In this document: in pieces, positions 7,802 to 14,647 of the stretch
Position numbering within the stretch: the stretch's first letter is position 1
Layout of the letters: each line of letters opens with the position of its first letter
Assembly: GCA_001017865.1 (NCBI GenBank)
Contig: LATQ01000342.1
Coordinates: 1-24,559 of the forward strand
Reading direction: 5' to 3'
Length of the DNA: 24,559 nucleotides
Source of the DNA: Rhodococcus sp. IITR03
GTDB lineage: Bacteria > Actinomycetota > Actinomycetes > Mycobacteriales > Mycobacteriaceae
The notes under the pieces: model-generated
Told to the model about the DNA's origin: nothing
What the model saw: the letters and a program-made list of their open reading frames with translations, nothing else
Database searches by the model: none
Made by a program: the position numbers and the translations under genes

Positions 7802-8777
7802 CTATTCGGCGAAAGTGAGTCCGCGGGCGGCTCGTTCCTCCACCGCCGCAGCCGTCTCCTCCGCGATCAGGTCGGCGTTCACCGCCGCCCCGGTCATCAC
7901 GCCGGCGCCTGCAGCGACCACGACCACCGCGGAGAGGTCGGCGGAGTTGCCCGCCGCCCACACGCCGGGCAGAGCGGTCTTCCCCGTCGGATCGGTCTCG
8001 ATGAGGGTGCCCACGGGATGGTCGGTGACCGCTCCGCCGAGCTGCTCGTACAGATCGCCGCGGGCGACGAAACGCGGTGCGACCACCACGGCGTCGACCT
8101 CGATCTCGGTGCCGTCCTCGAGCACCACGGCACGGACCTCCTCGCCGTCCGCTCGCAGTTCCGCGACGCGCCGTCGACGATCCGCACGTCGCGTGCCTCG
8201 AGCTGGTCGCGGGCCTCGGCTTCCAGGCGGGCGCCGAGTGGGTGAAGAAGGTGACGTCGTCGCTGAGCTGACGGAACAACAGGGTCTGGTGCACGCTCAT
8301 CGGCCCCGAGGAGATCACGCCGATGCGCCGGTCCCGAACCTCCCAGCCGTGGCAGTACGGGCAGTGCAGGACACTCTTGCCCCACAGTTCGCGGACTCCG
8401 GGCAGGTCGGGCAGCTCGTCGACCAGTCCCGTCGCGAGGATGAGCCGACGTGCCTGCACAGTGGTGCCGCCGGAGAGACCGATCTCGAATCCCGTGTCGC
8501 TGCGACGAGCGGATTCTGCTCGTGCGGACAGGATCTCGGCGCCGTATCCGGCGGCCTCCTTCCGGCCGAGAGCCAGAAGTTCGGTCGGCGCGATGCCTTC
8601 GTGTCCGATCACGTTGTGCGCGGCCACCGCTGGGGCGTTGCGCGGTTCACCGGCGTCGACGACGAGCACCGAGCGGCGCGAGCGTGCCAGCGCGGTGGCG
8701 GCACTCAGTCCGGCCGAGCCGCCGCCGATCACGACGACGTCGTAACCGTCCTGTGTGGGGTTCTCCTGGGTGTTCAT
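7802..8777 (-). CDS. Thioredoxin-reductase-fold flavoprotein with CPYC motif, two frameshifts
   Basis: An FAD-dependent disulfide/dithiol oxidoreductase. The FAD-binding GGGSAG is at residues 18-23, the second FAD motif is LILATGLVDELPD (112-124), and the redox-active pair is Cys139/Cys142 in HCPYCHGWE. The C-terminal frame has LPGVWAAGNSADLS, where the FAD-contacting 'G..A.GD' lies. The stretch that in true thioredoxin reductases is GGGDSA (NADPH binding) reads GVISSGPMSVHQ, and no HRRxxxR follows. That is the pattern of GliT/HlmI-type dithiol oxidases. Frame breaks near 8235 and 8166 are each explained by one lost G (minus strand). The corrected length is about 325 residues. The start overlaps the methyltransferase stop (ATGA) and has GGAGGAGA upstream. 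Confidence 0.83.
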
Positions 8778-9616
8778 CGGTTCTCCTCCTTGATTGCCTG
8801 TGCGATCCACACGGTTCGAGACCCACGCACCACCAGATCTGCCCGGTGCAGCACCGAATCGGGACCGTCGCCGACGAGTCGATCGAGCGTGTCGAGATCC
8901 TCGTCGGACACGGCGTTGCCGAGGCCGGTCCGCATCCGGTTCAGCACCGCGTGGGCGTATCGACGTGCGGTGTCGTCGACGTCGGCACCGAGTTCGTCGC
9001 GGCGCATCTCGACCATCTCGAATCCGGCGCGACGCAGAGTGTCGCTCCAGTCGGGCCACCTGTTCCACCCTCGGGACGCCGCGGCCTCGTGGCATCTCGC
9101 TTCGAGTCCCGGCGTACCGATACCGATGTCGTCGGGCAGGAATCGTGGTTGCGACTCCATCTCGGTGACGACCACCGTCCCCCCGGGTGCCATCGCCTCG
9201 GCGAGTTGCCGGAGCGTCGCATCCGGATCCTCGATGTGGTGCAGGGACAGTGCCGCCCAGGCGAGGTCGATCACACCGACGGCCGGCAGTCCTGCATCGA
9301 GGTCGACCTCGACGGTCCGGACCCGATCACCGAACCCGTTGTGCTCGGCGGTCTTCCGGATTCGCTCGAGCATCCCGGCGGACCGGTCGAGAGCGACGAG
9401 CTGCGCGTGGGGGAACCGGCGCGCCAGGGCGAGGGTGCCCGTTCCTGTGCCGTCGCGATGTCGACGACGGTGCGGTTCGCGCTCGAGCTGTCCGGCGACC
9501 CGGTCGAGCAACGACTCGAAGTAGGGCCGGTTCATCGCGGCGTCGAGGTCGAGCACCTCGGCCATCGACTCGTCGTGCACGTAGTCGTGCGGTGCGTGGT
9601 GGGCGTGGCGGCGCAT
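8774..9616 (-). CDS. Class I SAM-dependent methyltransferase, scrambled motif I
   Basis: A SAM-dependent methyltransferase of about 280 residues. Motif II is LVALDRSAGMLERIRKTAEH, motif III is VGVIDLAWAALSLHHIEDPD, and LRQLAEAMAPGGTVVVTEME is the post-motif block. Motif I should read like VVDIATGTGTG. In the open frame it instead reads PHRRRHRDGTGTG; the expected residues appear in a neighbouring frame between about 9450 and 9470. Two bases lost before and one after would explain this while leaving the frame open. The ATG at 9616 has GTGGAGTC upstream and is divergent from the XRE-cupin gene, 48 bases away. The stop overlaps the flavoprotein start, indicating translational coupling. Many members methylate small molecules; the substrate here is unknown. 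Confidence 0.82.
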   Translation of the reverse strand: MRRHAHHAPHDYVHDESMAEVLDLDAAMNRPYFESLLDRVAGQLEREPHRRRHRDGTGTGTLALARRFPHAQLVALDRSAGMLERIRKTAEHNGFGDRVRTVEVDLDAGLPAVGVIDLAWAALSLHHIEDPDATLRQLAEAMAPGGTVVVTEMESQPRFLPDDIGIGTPGLEARCHEAAASRGWNRWPDWSDTLRRAGFEMVEMRRDELGADVDDTARRYAHAVLNRMRTGLGNAVSDEDLDTLDRLVGDGPDSVLHRADLVVRGSRTVWIAQAIKEENR

Positions 9617-9651
9617 GACTCCACGTTAGGACGCGTCATCCAGTTTCGGCA

Positions 9652-9657
9652 TACACT
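9652..9657 (+). promoter_or_regulatory. -10 element of a leaderless promoter for the XRE-cupin gene
   Basis: TACACT, a TAnnnT -10 hexamer, ends exactly seven bases before the ATG at 9665. Transcription would start at the A of the ATG, and there is no Shine-Dalgarno, so the mRNA is probably leaderless. A convincing -35 is not visible. Confidence 0.6.
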
Positions 9658-9675
9658 CTTGCCTATGGGGCAAGA
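9657..9675. promoter_or_regulatory. Operator-like inverted repeat over the XRE-cupin start codon
   Basis: A perfect 7-bp inverted repeat, TCTTGCC-TATGG-GGCAAGA, centred on the start codon and predicted transcription start of the XRE-cupin regulator. It overlaps the last base of the -10 hexamer. Its position is right for autorepression by the regulator, and it could also influence the divergent methyltransferase promoter. Which protein binds is inferred. Confidence 0.55.
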
Positions 9676-10248
9676 ATCGTCCGATCTGGACCAACTCATC
9701 CGCCAGCGCATCCGCAGCCTGCGGCTCGCGCGGGGGTGGACCCTCGACGCTCTCGCAGCCCGGTGCCACATCAGCCCGTCGAACCTGAGCCGCATCGAGA
9801 CGGGCCGTCGCAGGATCGCACTCGACCAGCTCGTCCCCATCGCGCGGGCACTCGACACCACGATCGACCAGCTCGTCGAATCCGGCGAGGACCAGGACGT
9901 GGTGATCAGACCTCAGCCCTGCGACACCCCGGGGTACACGACCTGGCTGTTGTCGCGGGAACGATCACTGGGCGGCGTCACCATCGCCAAGATGCGGATC
10001 ACGAAGCAGGAGCCGGTGCCGGCCGACACACTCCCCGTGCACCCGGGGCACGAATGGTTCACCGTCCTGACCGGCACTGCCCGGCTCCAACTCGGCGAGC
10101 GGACGATCCTCATCCAGGAGGCAACGCCGCCGAGTTCTCGACGATGACGCCACACGCCATCAGCGCGCACGACGGACCGGTGGAGATCCTCACGATCCTC
10201 GATCAGAACGGGGAGCGTGCGCACCTGCGCAACCCCGCATCGCACTGA
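9665..10248 (+). CDS. XRE-family regulator with C-terminal cupin domain, one frameshift
   Basis: A one-component regulator. Residues 11-71 form an XRE helix-turn-helix (LIRQRIRSLRLARGWTLDAL, then HISPSNLSRIETGRRRIALD). Residues 105 onward form a cupin that normally senses a small ligand (PVHPGHEWFTVLTGTARLQL). The frame breaks near 10120, where one G of GGG is missing. The other frame completes the cupin with GNAAEFSTMTPHAISAHDGP and ends LRNPASH. The corrected length is about 195 residues. It is divergent from the methyltransferase/flavoprotein operon, which it probably controls, with a palindrome across its own start. No ribosome-binding site is present; a -10 hexamer seven bases upstream indicates leaderless translation. 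Confidence 0.85.
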
Positions 10249-10266
10249 AAGGACCGGGTTCGTCCG

Positions 10267-10755
10267 TCAGGCGTACAGGCGATCGACGAACGCCCCGAGA
10301 TTCTCGCGGACGCGTTCGGCCTTCTCCTCCGGCTCGAGATCCTCGCGGTACCGGCTGCCCAGTGCGGGCTTCTTCTTGCCGCGCGCATACAGCGAGCACT
10401 GCAGGTCGATGCACATGTACGTTCCGACCGCGTTGCCCGCTCGACCCGCATCGCCGACCTTGTTCGCCGTCATCAGCGCGATGCCACCCCGGGTGTGGGT
10501 GGTGAGGCAGATCGTGCACATCTGCGTCTTGCCCGAGCCCTGCTGTTCGAACCGCATAGCGACACCCACGAGTTCGCCGTCGCGGGGGACGACGATGTAG
10601 CCGCGTCCGGGGAACGACGGATCGGTCCAGCCGAGGAAGTCGAGTTCGTCCCACGGCCGGTCGTCGAGATCGCGCGGCACCGGAAGCCGCTTCGCATCAC
10701 CCTTGGAGCAATTGACGAAGGATGTTCGAATGTCCCGTTCGGTGAGCGGGTCCAT
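10267..10755 (-). CDS. FBP-domain zinc-finger protein (FusB/EF-G-binding family, short form)
   Basis: A 162-residue intact protein with a treble-clef-type zinc site: Cys80 and Cys83 in MCTICLTTHT, and Cys115 and Cys120 in YMCIDLQCSLYARGKK. This is the C-terminal domain of FusB/Fbp proteins, which in staphylococci bind elongation factor G and free it from fusidic acid. The N-terminal helical bundle of FusB (total about 213 residues) is reduced here, as in actinobacterial short versions. Whether it binds EF-G is not shown. The start at 10755 has AAAGGTGG upstream; a longer frame to 10809 adds unconserved residues. A TATATA-rich stretch about 30 bases upstream may be its promoter. Confidence 0.82.
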   Translation of the reverse strand: MDPLTERDIRTSFVNCSKGDAKRLPVPRDLDDRPWDELDFLGWTDPSFPGRGYIVVPRDGELVGVAMRFEQQGSGKTQMCTICLTTHTRGGIALMTANKVGDAGRAGNAVGTYMCIDLQCSLYARGKKKPALGSRYREDLEPEEKAERVRENLGAFVDRLYA

Positions 10756-10841
10756 GGCCGGGACCACCTTTCGTTCGCGTATATACCGACCCGAGGACGG
10801 TACGCGCACCGCTCACACCGGACAAACGATTTTCGCGGCCC

Positions 10842-12094
10842 TCACGCCGACGAACGCGGCGCGCCGATACCCGGATCGATCGTCACCGGACCGGATGCGG
10901 TGGGCACGACCGGGAAGTCGAAGATCGCCGTCGGAAGATACACCGTGGCACACGAATTCGGGATGTCCACGACACCCGACAAGCGTCCCTCGATGGGTGC
11001 AGCCCCGAGTAGGAGATACGCCTGCTCGGGGCTGTAGCCGAATTTCGTCAGGTAGTCGATGGCGTGCAGACACGCCCGCTGGTACGCCAATTGCGAATCC
11101 AGATACCGCTGTTCGCCGTCGAGCGTCACGGACGTGCCGGAGAACGCGAGCCACTCGGAGTACTGCGGGTCGGTGTTGCCCGGCATGAAGATGGCGTTCT
11201 CGCTCACCCCGTAGGTCTCCATGCCACCGGGGATCAGGTCGACGCGCAGGTCGATGAACCCGCCCATCTCGATGGCACCGCAGAAGGTGATCTCGCCGTC
11301 ACCCTGCGAGAAGTGCAGGTCGCCGACCGACAGATTCGCACCGTCGACGAAGACCGGATAGAAGATCCGGCTTCCCTTCGTGAGGTTCTTGATGTCCTGG
11401 TTGCCGCCGTTCTCCCGCGGTGGAGCGGTGCGTGCCGCTTCGGCCGCGGCCCGGTCGAAATCGGCGCCCGACAGGCTGCCGAGAATCGCTCCGTTCGGCT
11501 CGGGTGGCAGCGCCAGTGCCGGCTCACGGTCGGGATCCGTCGCGATCAGCGCCGCTTCCCGGGTGTTCCACGTCGACAGCAGTTCGTGCGACGGCGCCGT
11601 CCCCATCAGGCCGGGGTGCACGATACCGGTGAACGACACGTGGGGCACGTGGCGGCTCGTCGCCTTCTGCCCGGAGAAGTCCCAGACCGCCTTGTAGCGT
11701 CGGGGAACTGATCCGTGAGGAATCCTCCGCCGTTCGTCTTCGCAAAGATGCCGGTGTACCCCCAACCCTGCCCGGCGAGCGGACCCGAGTCCTCCTGCGG
11801 GATCGGGCCGAGGTCGAGGATGTCGACGATCAGCAGGTCGCCGGGCTTGGCACCCTCCACCGCGAACGGTCCCGACAACGCGTGCACGATGTGCAGCGGG
11901 GCATTGCGGATGTCGTCGGCGGAGTCGTCGTTGTGGATCTCCCCGTCGAACCATTCGCGGCAGTGCACGCGGAAGGCGTCTCCCGGTTTCAGCGTCGCGA
12001 CGGGCGGGATGTCCGGATGCCAGCGGTTGTGGCCGATCTTCTCCTGATCGGTGAACCGGCGGGTCGAATCGAGGGGGAACACGACGTCGGGCAC
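10842..12094 (-). CDS. fmdA: Formamidase (FmdA/AmdA family), one frameshift
   Basis: Hydrolyses formamide (or acetamide) to the acid and ammonia in the cytoplasm. Recognisable family blocks are HNRWHPDIPPVATLKPGD, GPFAVEGAKPGDLLIVDILD and GQGWGYTGIFAKTNGGGFLT, then in the second frame WDFSGQKATSRHVPHVSFTG, IVHPGLMGTAPSHELLSTWN and GDLHFSQGDGEITFCGAIEM. The frame break lies at about 11698-11704; one lost C restores QFP.RYKAVWDF. The corrected product is about 417 residues, the usual formamidase length. It is 24 bases downstream of fmdB, the classic formamidase operon order. Nitrogen scavenging is the likely role; no GlnR box could be recognised upstream. Confidence 0.88.
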
Positions 12095-12118
12095 GGGACC
12101 TCCTGCAGCGGTGACGGA

Positions 12119-12405
12119 TCAGGGTCGGGGTAACGATCGGTGCCGGGGATCGGTGGTGACCGGCCGCGCCGGACGTCTCGGCGCACCCGGCAGGCGCCCG
12201 AGACGACGTCGGGTTCGGACGCGGTCCGTGTCGTGGCGTCGTGCAGGCGCATCGCCGAACCGCCTCGGCCGAGACGGGGCGCGGTGAGCGAACGACGAGC
12301 CTGCCGAGCGCACTGCGGGCACGGTGTCGACGAGGAGATCTCGCTCATCGGAAGGGAGACGTCGAACGGCCCGCAGTCGGCGCATCGGAACTCGTACAGC
12401 GGCAT
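12119..12405 (-). CDS. fmdB: FmdB-family zinc-ribbon regulatory protein, one frameshift
   Basis: A small protein opening MPLYEFRCADCGPFDVSLPM, with four zinc ligands Cys8, Cys11, Cys29 and Cys32 (CADC and CPQC), the FmdB zinc ribbon. It continues SLTAPRLGRGGSAMRLHDAT and ends, after a one-base correction near 12195, in SGRLPGAPRRPARPVTTDP and PRHRSLPRP. That tail is typical of actinobacterial FmdB proteins linked to amidase genes. The corrected length is about 95 residues. The second ATG (12405) is preferred because the GAAAGG upstream is well spaced for it and too close to the first ATG at 12411. It is the first gene of the fmdB-fmdA pair and is thought to regulate formamidase. Confidence 0.85.
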
Positions 12406-12435
12406 CGGCATCGCCTTTCGCCCGTCGGTGCACCG

Positions 12436-12441
12436 ACCATA
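12436..12441 (-). promoter_or_regulatory. Possible -10 element of the fmdBA promoter
   Basis: TATGGT on the minus strand fits TAnnnT and would start transcription about 24 bases before the fmdB ATG. No clear -35 is seen. Confidence 0.35.
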
Positions 12442-12497
12442 ACGGACCGAACGGAAACCCGCGCGTCTACTCCGAATGTTCCTGTTGTCCGGAACTG

Positions 12498-12524
12498 TTC
12501 GGTGACACCCCTATTCGGTGACAC
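12498..12524. repeat. Two direct copies of TTCGGTGACAC, 16 bases apart
   Basis: An 11-base sequence is repeated exactly at 12498-12508 and 12514-12524, between the map stop codon and the fmdB promoter. The 16-base period is not an integral number of helical turns. It may be a binding site for a regulator of fmdBA or simply a short duplication. Confidence 0.45.
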
Positions 12525-12536
12525 GCTCTCGCTTCG

Positions 12537-13289
12537 TCAGCACCAGCGGTTCGCCTCGGTGATCGCGATCGTGTGTTCGCTGTGCGCGGTGCGCGAACCG
12601 TCGGCGGAGCGGATGGTCCAGCCGTCGGGGTCGTAGACGATCTTGTCCGTCCCCGCCGCGAACCACGGTTCGAGGGCGAGCGTCAGGCCGGGACGCAGCA
12701 CGAGCCCGCGACCCTTGCGTCCGGCGTTCGCCACGTGCGGATCCTCGTGCATGGTGCGACCGAGGCCATGACCACCGAATTCGGTGTTGACGGGATAGCC
12801 GTACTCGGCCGCGACGGCACCGATCGCCGCGGAGATGTCGCCCAGGCGGTTGCCGGGGAGCGCGGCGGCGATACCCGCGGCCAGCGCCACCTCGGTCGCC
12901 TCGACGAGACGTCGGTCCTCGGGACGCTCCGCGCCGACGATGATGCTGCGCGCCGAATCGGCGACCCAGCCGTCGATCGAGACGGCGATGTCCATGCTGA
13001 GCAGGTCGCCGTCCCGGAGCACGTAGTCGTGCGGGAGCCCGTGCAGCACTGCGTCGTTGACGGATAGACAGATCACGTTGCGGAACGGCCCGCTCCCGAA
13101 CGACGGCGCGTAATCCCAGTAGCACGAGACCGCGCCGCGTTCCTCGATCATGTCCCGTGCGCGTTGTTCGAGGTCGAGCAGGTTCACGCCGGGTCGGGCG
13201 CGGCCCGTCAGGTCGTCGAGCAACTCGGCGATGAACGTGCCGGTCACGTCCATTGCCGCGATCTCACCGGGGGTCTTCAGTTCCAACAC
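12537..13289 (-). CDS. map: Type I methionine aminopeptidase
   Basis: Removes the initiator methionine from nascent proteins. This intact 250-residue protein has all five metal ligands of the pita-bread fold: Asp100 and Asp111 (LLSMDIAVSIDGWVADSARS), His174 (FGGHGLGRTMHEDPH), Glu207 (LTLALEPWF) and Glu238 (TAHSEHTIAITE). The substrate-contacting His83 (VLHGLP) is also present. It lacks the N-terminal zinc finger/SH3-binding extension of longer actinobacterial MetAPs. The start is a GTG at 13289 with GAGGAG ten bases upstream. Its promoter (-10 TACCGT on the minus strand, 13319-13314) is overlapped by a palindromic operator. The divergent small XRE regulator probably controls it, which is unusual for a housekeeping map and suggests a secondary copy. 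Confidence 0.9.
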   Translation of the reverse strand: MLELKTPGEIAAMDVTGTFIAELLDDLTGRARPGVNLLDLEQRARDMIEERGAVSCYWDYAPSFGSGPFRNVICLSVNDAVLHGLPHDYVLRDGDLLSMDIAVSIDGWVADSARSIIVGAERPEDRRLVEATEVALAAGIAAALPGNRLGDISAAIGAVAAEYGYPVNTEFGGHGLGRTMHEDPHVANAGRKGRGLVLRPGLTLALEPWFAAGTDKIVYDPDGWTIRSADGSRTAHSEHTIAITEANRWC

Positions 13290-13315
13290 GGGTGTACTCC
13301 TCAGGATCACAAGAC

Positions 13316-13329
13316 GGTATTTAAATACC
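13316..13329. promoter_or_regulatory. Operator 1: GGTAT-TTAA-ATACC
   Basis: A perfect 14-bp palindrome overlapping the predicted -10 (TACCGT, minus strand) of map. The same half-sites (GGTAT/ATACC, four-base spacer) recur at operator 2, 31 bp away centre to centre, about three helical turns. Both sites would therefore lie on the same face of the DNA. Confidence 0.7.
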
Positions 13330-13346
13330 ACCCTAACGCGACGATC

Positions 13347-13360
13347 GGTATTTTCATACC
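13347..13360. promoter_or_regulatory. Operator 2: GGTAT-TTTC-ATACC
   Basis: Second copy of the GGTAT-N4-ATACC palindrome, with arms extended by TC/GA on the outside (13345-13362). It lies immediately upstream of the -10 hexamer (13369-13374) of the small XRE gene, where bound repressor would block RNA polymerase. Confidence 0.7.
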
Positions 13361-13368
13361 GACGCGGT

Positions 13369-13374
13369 TAGACT
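13369..13374 (+). promoter_or_regulatory. -10 element of a leaderless promoter for the small XRE gene
   Basis: TAGACT, seven bases before the ATG at 13382. No Shine-Dalgarno is present, so the transcript should begin at the start codon. The same spacing is seen at 9652, 17055 and 17949. Confidence 0.6.
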
Positions 13375-13381
13375 GCAGGTC

Positions 13382-13647
13382 ATGGTGCGACTCCCCCTGA
13401 CCCCGGAACAGCTGGCCGCCGGCAAACGCCTGGGCGGGCGGCTGCGCGAAGCCCGAGGCAGCAGGACGCTCACCGAGGTGGCCCGGCCGCCGACATCTCA
13501 CCGGAGACCCTTCGGAAGATCGAGACCGGACGACTGGCGACGCCGGCCTTCGCGACGATCGCCGCCCTCGCACGGGTGCTGCCCGTCTCCCTGGACGATC
13601 TCGCCGAACTGACCCTTTCCTGCACCGACCTGCAGCGCACCGGATAG
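13382..13647 (+). CDS. Small XRE-family DNA-binding regulator, one frameshift
   Basis: An approximately 88-residue helix-turn-helix protein. It starts LTPEQLAAGKRLGGRLREAR, and after one restored G near 13485 continues AADISPETLRKIETGRLATP and FATIAALARVLPVSLDDLAE. Helix 3 is SPETLRKIETG, a standard XRE recognition helix. There is no sensor domain, so it resembles a simple repressor. It is divergent from map, with two identical-half-site operators in between. The likely arrangement is autoregulation plus control of map. Translation appears leaderless. Confidence 0.83.
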
Positions 13648-13727
13648 CGCCACCCCAGTCGACGTAACAGCGGGAGACATCGGCAGCGATATCAGGAGGC
13701 ACACCACCGCGACAGCAAGGGACCCGT

Positions 13728-14631
13728 ATGTCCATGCAGCCTCCGCCGGACGGATACGGCTACGGCGCTCCCCCGCCACCCTGGCCTACCCCGACCCCGC
13801 CGCGACGACCGAAGTGGCCGTGCTGGTGGGCGGTGCCCTGCTCGTCGCCGTCGTCGCCGCGGTCGCCGCCTGCGTCGTCGTCCTGACCCGCTCGTCCGAT
13901 CCGGGATCGGAGGGCGCTGTCGCCGCGAGTCCGTCCCCGTCGACCGTGACGGTCACCGTGTCGCCGTCCGCGGCCTCGCCGACGGAGACGGATCCGCCCG
14001 CCCCGCGAACACAGGCGAGCCGGTCCGCCCCGAGCGGCTTCCCGACCAACGGCACCCTGAAGGTCGGGGTGGACATCGCTCCCGGTGAATACGCGCTACG
14101 CCCGACGGATTCGCTCGGTGGTTACTGGGAGCGGCTGTCGTGCCTGACCGGCGACTTCGAGTGCATCACGGCAAACAGCATCGTGCAGGGCAACAGCTAC
14201 GTCACCGTGCTTCCGGTCGACGTGGCCCTGCGGATCGAGGACCTCGAACTCACGGCGACCGGCAATCCCGCACCCGCGACCGGACCCGCACGTCCGCTAC
14301 CGCCCGTGTCCGCCTCCGAGGACACCGACCCCCAGGGTTTCGTCGGCATCCCCGAGGCACGGTGCAACCACACGAATCCCGCCGTCGCCATCGGGCAGAC
14401 GGCGGACTCGCTCGTCGTGGTGTGCGAGACCGGCGCCGGGCGGTACTACTACAAGGGCGTCCGTACGAACGACGGGGCAGCGATCGAGATCGACGATCCC
14501 GTGCCTCGGGCGACGGTTTCACCGCCACGAACGCCGGTGTGCAGTACAGCATCTCGTCGAGTGCTCTCGTCATCTCCGAGGGGTCGACGGTGCTCGCCGA
14601 GGAGCCGATGCTGCAGTACTGGTCGCGGTGA
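13728..14631 (+). CDS. Proline-rich, membrane-anchored extracytoplasmic protein, two frameshifts
   Basis: A protein of unknown function, about 302 residues once corrected. It starts with a short cytoplasmic proline/glycine/tyrosine-rich tail (MQPPPDGYGYGAPPPPWPTP), then one transmembrane helix (VLVGGALLVAVVAAVAACVV), a low-complexity Ser/Thr/Pro spacer, and an extracytoplasmic domain. That domain holds VGVDIAPGEYALRPTDSLGG and WERLSCLTGDFECITANSIV, a repeat-like 'VG.DI.PG.Y......YW.R' motif common in actinobacterial surface proteins, with several Cys. The C-terminal part contains GFVGIPEARCNHTNPAVAIG. Frame breaks near 13820 (one G) and 14505 (one C) are single-base losses. The ATG at 13728 has AAGGGA upstream. 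It converges on the transporter gene. Confidence 0.7.
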
Positions 14632-14647
14632 TCAGCAGTACCGGTGA

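Noticed and set aside
7815..10147. Long plus-strand open frames (about 565-570 codons) antisense to the flavoprotein and methyltransferase
   Set aside because: They are Ser/Arg/Pro-rich with no family resemblance and mirror real minus-strand genes; GC-rich third positions leave the opposite strand open. Only the 3' part from 9665 is a real gene (XRE-cupin).
12498..12524. GlnR-type nitrogen-control box upstream of fmdBA
   Set aside because: The GTGACAC repeats do not fit the GTnAC-N6-GAAAC pattern in spacing or sequence, so they are reported only as a direct repeat.
13316..13360. CRISPR or transposon terminal repeats
   Set aside because: Only two short palindromes with different spacers between promoters; no array, no transposase and no target duplication, so operators are the better reading.
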